A DNA stretch of 12,324 nt from assembly GCA_040004415.1 (NCBI GenBank), contig JBDUAY010000148.1:1-12324 (forward strand). Direction: 5' to 3'. This document shows positions 7,401 to 12,324 of the stretch, one piece after another. Under the pieces are notes generated by a model. The model saw only the letters and a program-made list of their open reading frames with translations. It ran no database searches and had not been told where the DNA came from. This DNA is from JACMLD01 sp040004415 (GTDB lineage Bacteria > Bacteroidota > Bacteroidia > Chitinophagales > Chitinophagaceae). Both the position numbers and the translations under genes were made by a program. Numbering within the stretch: position 1 is the stretch's first letter; every line of letters starts with the position of its first letter.

Positions 7401-8762
7401 ATGAAAAACCGCTCTGCGTTTAAGATCTTCATACTTGAAGATGATGTTTGGTATGGCTCTATGCTACAGCATTATCTCGCGCTTAACCCCGACTATGAAG
7501 TAAAACGATTTGAAAATTCCGCTTCTTTTTTTGCTGCCCTGCACGAAAATCCACAAGTAGTTACGCTGGATTATTCAATGCCCGATTGTGATGGTGGCGA
7601 GGCGCTCAAAAAAATAAAAGAGTCCAACAGTAACACACAGGTAATTATTATTTCGGGTCAGGAAGATGTAGCCACCGCACTCAACCTTTTGAAGAATGGT
7701 GCGTTCGATTATATTGTAAAAGACGACGATACCAAAGATCGTTTGTGGAATACCATTCAGCACCTGCAGGAAATAAACGGCCTGAAACAGGAAGTGGAAC
7801 AACTGAGAAAAGAAGTGGGCCGCAAGTATGATTTTTCAAAAACAATGATAGGCAACAGCGATGCCATGCAAAAAGTATTTAGCATGATTGAGAAAGCTGT
7901 GCAAAACAATATCATTGTTTCTATTTACGGCGAAACAGGTTCTGGCAAAGAAATGGTTGCCAAAGCCATTCATTATAATTCTGACCGGCGTAAAAAACCT
8001 TTTGTTGCTGTGAACGTTGCTGCTATACCAAAAGATTTAATTGAGAGTGAATTATTTGGTCATGAGAAAGGTGCGTTTACCGGTGCTGTAACACGGCGTA
8101 TTGGGAAGTTTGAAGAGGCGGATGGTGGAACACTTTTCCTGGATGAGATTGGTGAAATGGATATTAACCTGCAAACAAAATTACTGCGTGTACTGCAGGA
8201 GAAAGAAATTACGCGCATTGGTGATAACCAGGTGATCCCTATCAACGCACGCATCATTACTGCCACGCATAAAAATTTGCTGGAAGCCGTTCAATCCAAA
8301 ACATTCAGGGAAGATTTGTACTATCGTTTATATGGCTTGCCTGTTCATCTTCCCCCATTGAGAGAACGAAACGGTGATATACTGGTGCTGGCAAAATATT
8401 TTATTGAAATGTTCTGCACAGAAAATAAAACAGAAAAGAAAACACTGTCACAGGAAGCACAGCAAAAACTATTGGGCTATCGTTTTCCGGGTAATGTGCG
8501 TGAATTAAAATCAGTTATTGACCTGGCCGTAGTAATGAGCGACAGCCCCGTAATTGAGCCTGAAAATATTACACTCAACACAACGACCAAAGTAACTGAT
8601 TTGTTTAATGACGGCAAGACATTGCGGGAACATACCAATTTCATTATTCAGCATTACCTGGACAATAACAATGGCGATGTGTTGCTGGTGGCGAAATTAC
8701 TGGACATCGGAAAATCTACTATTTACAGAATGGTACAAAGCAAAGAACTGGTACTCGAATGA
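7401..8762 (+). CDS. NtrC-family sigma-54-dependent response regulator
   Basis: A 453-residue activator of sigma-54 RNA polymerase. Receiver domain, residues 8-125: acidic pocket Glu13/Asp14/Asp15, phosphoacceptor Asp57 (TLDYSMP), Ser85 and Lys107. A short coiled linker (about 123-140) leads to the AAA+ domain: Walker A GETGSGK (177-183), the sigma-54 contact loop GAFTGA (224-229), Walker B TLFLDE (244-249) and FREDLYYRL. A C-terminal Fis-type helix-turn-helix (NNGDVLLVAKLLDIGKSTIYRMV) should bind enhancer DNA. An upstream in-frame ATG at 7350 would add 17 residues (MGIIFKILRYSCRKSRF) with no domain match, so Met at 7401 is preferred. The hybrid kinase gene follows 27 bp downstream and is probably co-transcribed and its likely phosphodonor. 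Targets are unknown. Confidence 0.93.
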   Translation: MKNRSAFKIFILEDDVWYGSMLQHYLALNPDYEVKRFENSASFFAALHENPQVVTLDYSMPDCDGGEALKKIKESNSNTQVIIISGQEDVATALNLLKNGAFDYIVKDDDTKDRLWNTIQHLQEINGLKQEVEQLRKEVGRKYDFSKTMIGNSDAMQKVFSMIEKAVQNNIIVSIYGETGSGKEMVAKAIHYNSDRRKKPFVAVNVAAIPKDLIESELFGHEKGAFTGAVTRRIGKFEEADGGTLFLDEIGEMDINLQTKLLRVLQEKEITRIGDNQVIPINARIITATHKNLLEAVQSKTFREDLYYRLYGLPVHLPPLRERNGDILVLAKYFIEMFCTENKTEKKTLSQEAQQKLLGYRFPGNVRELKSVIDLAVVMSDSPVIEPENITLNTTTKVTDLFNDGKTLREHTNFIIQHYLDNNNGDVLLVAKLLDIGKSTIYRMVQSKELVLE

Positions 8763-8789
8763 TACATGTATAAATTTCAAGCATAACCT

Positions 8790-11135
8790 ATGACAACAGA
8801 TCACGAATTCCAGTTATTGCAACGTAGTTTTTATGAAGATATCCTGAATTTTATTCCTTCTGATATAGTTGTCTATGATACAGACGGGCATTTCGTTTTT
8901 TTGAATCCAATGGCGGTAAAAGATCCTGAAGTACGCAACTGGATGATAGGCAAGACAGATGAGGAATATTGCGTTAAGCGCGGGAAAGACATTGCTATTG
9001 CTGATCGCAGAAAAAAATTATTCCTGCAACTGATGGCAACCAAAAAAGAAGTTGAATGGGAAGAAGAGCTCACCGGCAAAAATGGACAGAAAGAAATTTT
9101 TATGCGCAAGATGTATCCTGTTCCGGATGAGCAGGGCACAATAAAAATGGTTATTGGTTACGGTTTTAATATAACAGAAAGAAAAAAAATTGAAGAGCTG
9201 GTTGTTCTCAATGAAAAGCGTTACCGCGATTTATTTAATTACAGCCAGGCATTTATCTGCACACATGATCTAAACGGAAAAATTATTACCGCCAACCCAA
9301 CGGTACTACACACCCTGCAGTACACAGAAGCGGAAATGGTTGGGAAAAGTATCAAAGAATTCATTCCTTTATTGCAACAACCGCAGTTTGAAAAAAATTA
9401 CCTGGATGTAATCAATAAAAATGGAAGATCACAGGGCGTGTTCAGCGTTGTAAACAAATCCGGCAAAAAAATATACCTGCTGTATCAAAATTACAAAGTG
9501 GAAGAGCCCGGTCTTGATCCATATATTATCGGGTTCTCGCAAGATATAACGCAACGCATACAGGCAGAGCAGGAACTGATGCATGCAAAGAAGTTATCAG
9601 AAGAATCAGCATTGGCTAAAAAGAATTTCCTGGCCAATATGAGTCATGAAATACGTACACCCATGAACGGCATACTGGGCGTTGCTGCGCTGATGGCCAA
9701 AACACCCATGGATAAAGAGCAGCAAAACTACCTGGGTATTATACAGGATGCAGCTAATAATTTACTGGCTGTTGTAAATGATATACTTGATCTGGAAAAG
9801 ATTGAGGCGGGTAAAATGCAACTGGAAGAAATTCCTTTTAATATTACGGAAAAAATAGCCACCATTATTACTTCTTTTGGCTATAAAGCAGAAGAAAAAA
9901 ATATAAAGCTGCACTACAATGATCAGTTAAATGTGAATTTACATGTTAAGGGAGATCCTTACCGGCTGGTGCAAATATTAAATAACTTTTTGAGCAATGC
10001 CGTAAAATTTACTGAACAGGGCGCTATAACTTTTACAACCCGCATTAAGTTTGATAAAGAGGATTGGATGGCGGTAGAATTCGTTATAGAAGATACGGGC
10101 ATCGGCATTCCAGATGATAAAATTAAAGCCATTTTCAATCCTTTTATACAAGCCAGCTCAAATATAACAAGGAAGTATGGTGGTACCGGACTGGGTCTTT
10201 CCATTTGTAAAAACTTAATTGAAATGCAGGGTGGAGAATTATGGGTTGAAAGTCATTTGAATGAAGGGACTACATTTCGTTTTATACTTCCTTATAAAAA
10301 ATATGAAATTCAGTCGTCTGAAAATATTATCCAACCGGCAACAAATTATAAAGGGTTGGGCATACGGCGCGTATTGGTTGCAGAAGACGTAGAACTAAAC
10401 CAGTTCCTCGCCAAACATATTATGCAGTCGTGGGGGTTTGAAGTAACCATTGCAGACAATGGCCGCAAGGCTTTACAGGCATTGCAGGAAAAAGATTTTG
10501 ATTTAGTACTGATGGATATACAGATGCCGGAGATGGATGGCATTGATGCAACACAATGTATCAGGCAATTGGGGGATCATAAAAAAGCAGCCATTCCTAT
10601 TATTGCGCTTACCGCGAATGCATTAAAGGGCGATAGTGAGCGATATATAGCGGCAGGCATGAACGATTATCTTTCAAAGCCTTTTACAGAAGAAAGTCTT
10701 TTTGCAGTTATTAAACGTAACCTCCCGTTAATTGAAGCAATTACATTAATTGATAAAGGTGACCAACCTGATATAGTAACCGCATCTAACAACTCATCGC
10801 TGTATGATCTGTCCATGGTACGATCTGTTTCTGGCGGAGATGAAGCATTCATTAAAAAAATGGTGCAATTGTTTATAGATACCGTGCCGCCGGGGCTGGC
10901 TGATTTAAACGAGGCCCTGACAGACAAACAATGGCAGCGCATGGGAAAAATTGCGCACAAGTTAAAATCAACCATTGACTCAATGGGTATTTCCAGCCTC
11001 AGGGATGAAATTCGTTTTATTGAAAATAGTGGTAAATACGAAAAAGATACTGACAGTGTTCCTCCTGTTATTGATAAAGTAACAAGCGTGATTAGTGAAT
11101 GTATTGCGCAGTTAAAGCGGGATTTTGTTTTATAA
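8790..11135 (+). CDS. Hybrid histidine kinase, PAS-PAS-HisKA-HATPase-REC-HPt
   Basis: A 781-residue sensor kinase holding all but the last step of a phosphorelay. Two PAS domains, about 10-135 and 145-262, each end in a PAC-like (N/D)ITERK/DITQR motif. There is no obvious transmembrane segment or signal peptide, so the sensor is probably cytoplasmic. HisKA has the H box NMSHEIRTPMNG with His286. The ATPase domain has the N box NNFLSNAVKF (398-407), G1 DTGIGI (435-440) and G2 GGTGLGLS (464-471). The receiver (about 527-642) has phosphoacceptor Asp576 (LMDIQMP), and Lys is in YLSKPF. The HPt domain has AHKLKST with His723. All key residues are intact. Expected flow is His286 to Asp576 to His723, then to a separate receiver; the adjacent activator (Asp57) and lone receiver (Asp58) are candidates. 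The signal sensed by the PAS domains is not predictable. Confidence 0.94.
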   Translation: MTTDHEFQLLQRSFYEDILNFIPSDIVVYDTDGHFVFLNPMAVKDPEVRNWMIGKTDEEYCVKRGKDIAIADRRKKLFLQLMATKKEVEWEEELTGKNGQKEIFMRKMYPVPDEQGTIKMVIGYGFNITERKKIEELVVLNEKRYRDLFNYSQAFICTHDLNGKIITANPTVLHTLQYTEAEMVGKSIKEFIPLLQQPQFEKNYLDVINKNGRSQGVFSVVNKSGKKIYLLYQNYKVEEPGLDPYIIGFSQDITQRIQAEQELMHAKKLSEESALAKKNFLANMSHEIRTPMNGILGVAALMAKTPMDKEQQNYLGIIQDAANNLLAVVNDILDLEKIEAGKMQLEEIPFNITEKIATIITSFGYKAEEKNIKLHYNDQLNVNLHVKGDPYRLVQILNNFLSNAVKFTEQGAITFTTRIKFDKEDWMAVEFVIEDTGIGIPDDKIKAIFNPFIQASSNITRKYGGTGLGLSICKNLIEMQGGELWVESHLNEGTTFRFILPYKKYEIQSSENIIQPATNYKGLGIRRVLVAEDVELNQFLAKHIMQSWGFEVTIADNGRKALQALQEKDFDLVLMDIQMPEMDGIDATQCIRQLGDHKKAAIPIIALTANALKGDSERYIAAGMNDYLSKPFTEESLFAVIKRNLPLIEAITLIDKGDQPDIVTASNNSSLYDLSMVRSVSGGDEAFIKKMVQLFIDTVPPGLADLNEALTDKQWQRMGKIAHKLKSTIDSMGISSLRDEIRFIENSGKYEKDTDSVPPVIDKVTSVISECIAQLKRDFVL

Positions 11136-11233
11136 ATTCCCGTAATAGAAAAAACATTCCTGAATTGGGAAAGAAATGATGTTACAAAAATTGACTATTA
11201 CTGAAAATCAAAGCGTTGAGTTGAAATTGCATT

Positions 11234-11249
11234 TGGCAACATTGTTGGA
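11234..11249 (+). promoter_or_regulatory. Imperfect sigma-54-like promoter before lone receiver
   Basis: TGGCAAC-ATTG-TTGGA resembles the sigma-54 consensus TGGCACG-N4-TTGC(A/T): TGGCA and TTG match at the right spacing, but the invariant C of the -12 GC is G. It sits 17 nt upstream of the lone receiver start (or 26 nt from the internal Met at 11276), downstream of a sigma-54 activator gene. The -12 mismatch makes it doubtful. Confidence 0.25.
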
Positions 11250-11266
11250 TAACTCTACCACACAAG

Positions 11267-11677
11267 ATGAATCCCATGCAGAAAGCACAACCGAAAATAT
11301 TTGTAGTAGAAGACAATCCCGTTTACCAGACGCTTGTATTAAAGCAATTGGAAAATATCAGCCAGGATATTCATGTATTCAGTACGGGAGAAAATTTTCT
11401 TGCAGAATTAACGCATCAACCGGATCTCATTATATTAGATTATAACCTTGATGGCTGTATTAACGGTTACGATGTTTTAAAAGAATTAAAAAAACTCACA
11501 TTCACTTCGCCAGTAATATTTTTTTCAAGCAATCTCGAGATATCAGTTACTTCTTCTATTCTAAAACTGGGCGTGGTTGAGTACATTGAAAAAACCATTT
11601 TCACATTGCCACGTTTAAAAAATTCTATCACCCGCGTGCTGGAAAGTTCTATGGGAAGATCATTTGCAACCGTATAA
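11267..11677 (+). CDS. Stand-alone response regulator receiver (CheY/Spo0F-like)
   Basis: A 136-residue single-domain receiver. Residues 10-17 (KIFVVEDN) form the acidic pocket with Glu15/Asp16. Phosphoacceptor Asp58 lies in LIILDYNLDG, followed by a small Gly/Asn loop (CINGYDVLKEL). Ser87 or Ser88 (PVIFFSSN) and Lys109 (YIEKT) complete the active site. There is no output domain, so it probably acts as a phosphate sink or shuttle, or by protein contacts. It lies 131 bp after the hybrid kinase gene on the same strand, making it a likely partner for HPt His723. The start at 11267 was preferred; the ATG three codons later (11276, MQKAQ) is equally possible. Confidence 0.88.
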   Translation: MNPMQKAQPKIFVVEDNPVYQTLVLKQLENISQDIHVFSTGENFLAELTHQPDLIILDYNLDGCINGYDVLKELKKLTFTSPVIFFSSNLEISVTSSILKLGVVEYIEKTIFTLPRLKNSITRVLESSMGRSFATV

Positions 11678-11680
11678 TAA

Positions 11681-11696
11681 CGGCATTGATGTTGGT
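11681..11696 (+). promoter_or_regulatory. Second sigma-54-like sequence, weak
   Basis: CGGCA-N6-TTGGT just after the lone receiver stop repeats the pattern at 11234: GGCA and TTG match the sigma-54 consensus spacing, but again the -12 C is G, and the upstream T is C. It lies over 100 nt before the SRPBCC gene. Recorded because of the shared pattern, not as a confident promoter. Confidence 0.15.
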
Positions 11697-11773
11697 TCTG
11701 CTATCAACACAGACCAGGTGCTGAACATTCGTTATCATTCGTACTACTTCCGGTGAACCTTTTTTAGTTTTAA

Positions 11774-11781
11774 TACGTTTA
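11774..11781 (+). promoter_or_regulatory. Possible -7 box before SRPBCC gene
   Basis: TACGTTTA fits the Bacteroidota -7 consensus TAnnTTTG except for the last base, and ends 22 nt before the SRPBCC start codon, giving a short leader. No clear -33 element was seen in the preceding 25 bases. Confidence 0.25.
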
Positions 11782-11803
11782 TCTGCCAAAGCAACGCATT
11801 TCT

Positions 11804-12301
11804 ATGGCGGTTCACTCCTTACAAGCAATTCAAAAAATACCTGCTGATCCTGCAGCTGTTTGGTCTTTCTTTTCCAATCCTGCCAACCTTAAAACGATCA
11901 CGCCTGGTTATTTAAATTTTAATGTTATATCAAAATATAGCAGCGATACTATTTACGCCGGACAAATTATTGAATATAAAGTGAGTCCGTTGTTAGGCAT
12001 ACCGCTCTACTGGATGACGGAAATTACGCACGTAAAAGACAACCAGTATTTTATTGATGAGCAGCGTTACGGCCCATACAGTATGTGGCATCACCAGCAT
12101 CATTTCAAGGTTATTGAAAGCGGAATTGAAATGACGGATATCGTCCATTATAAAATTCCTTTTTGGGTTGCAGGCGATGCAGCCAATGCATTATTTATCC
12201 GCAAACAATTACGAAGCATATTCTCTTATCGTTATCAAAAAACAGTAGAAGCTTTTGGGGCGTGGAAGGGAGAGCAACAGGAATTAAGTTTTGGCCGTTA
12301 G
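11804..12301 (+). CDS. SRPBCC-fold ligand-binding protein
   Basis: A 165-residue protein of the SRPBCC (START/Bet v1-like) superfamily, which forms a hydrophobic pocket for lipids or other small ligands. Family hallmarks: IPADPAAVWSFFSNPANL near residues 12-30 (helix after the first strand), KTITPGYLNF, a central strand pair around YGPYSMWHHQHHF, and a long C-terminal helix (IRKQLRSIFSYRYQKTVEAFG). No signal peptide, so cytoplasmic. No second domain, so catalysis or a specific ligand cannot be inferred. It lies 126 bp after the lone receiver on the same strand; weak promoter-like sequence in the gap suggests independent transcription. Related proteins often sit near epimerase or photolyase genes, which would be to the right of this window. 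Confidence 0.85.
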   Translation: MAVHSLQAIQKIPADPAAVWSFFSNPANLKTITPGYLNFNVISKYSSDTIYAGQIIEYKVSPLLGIPLYWMTEITHVKDNQYFIDEQRYGPYSMWHHQHHFKVIESGIEMTDIVHYKIPFWVAGDAANALFIRKQLRSIFSYRYQKTVEAFGAWKGEQQELSFGR

Positions 12302-12324
12302 CTATTAGTTTAAGCATGCGGCTG

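Noticed and set aside
11138..11175. TTCCC...GGGAA inverted repeat after the hybrid kinase stop
   Set aside because: Five-base arms about 26 nt apart, no T tract; not a credible terminator.
11176..11445. Open frame starting MMLQKLTITENQ before the lone receiver
   Set aside because: It overlaps the receiver gene in another frame and its second half has the composition of a shadow; the receiver frame contains all catalytic residues.

Overview
The window looks like chromosomal DNA from a member of the Bacteroidota, probably a Chitinophagaceae-like genus. The evidence is AT-rich coding sequence, start codons without a clear Shine-Dalgarno sequence, exact matches to the Bacteroidota -7 promoter box (TAnnTTTG) next to two genes, and typical protein types: a lipoprotein with a CANPIAPSGGP-type N-terminus, a PAS/hybrid kinase and an outer-membrane-barrel-like protein. 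The family-level assignment is inference. No RNA gene, transposase, CRISPR array or plasmid/phage replication gene was seen, and no gene-free gap exceeds 300 bases.

Left half (1-7221), all on the minus strand. At the left edge is a large exported protein, cut off at its C-terminus by the window (1-2325). It has a signal peptide, a probable outer-membrane beta-barrel region, a linker with two copies of a short basic motif, a SdrD-B/carboxypeptidase-regulatory-like domain, and at least four near-identical 35-residue repeats (105 bp each). The repeat resembles a short segment of the type VI secretion tube protein Hcp. Upstream lie a lipoprotein with an SbsA-like Ig domain (2504-3940) and a 1048-residue SF1 helicase fused to a RecB-type nuclease with four cysteines placed like an iron-sulfur staple (4075-7221).

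Right half (7401-12301), all on the plus strand and divergent from the helicase. A sigma-54 activator of the NtrC family (7401-8762) is followed after 27 bp by a hybrid histidine kinase with PAS-PAS-HisKA-HATPase-REC-HPt order (8790-11135), then by a stand-alone receiver protein (11267-11677). Together they hold all parts of a multistep phosphorelay (His286, Asp576, His723, then Asp57 of the activator and/or Asp58 of the lone receiver). A SRPBCC-fold protein (11804-12301) ends the window and may be independent.

Most notable are the recently amplified Hcp-like repeat array fused to a barrel-type exported protein, the possibly branched phosphorelay with imperfect sigma-54-like sites downstream, and two minus-strand genes whose -7 boxes sit only 4-7 nt from the start codon, suggesting leaderless or nearly leaderless transcripts.
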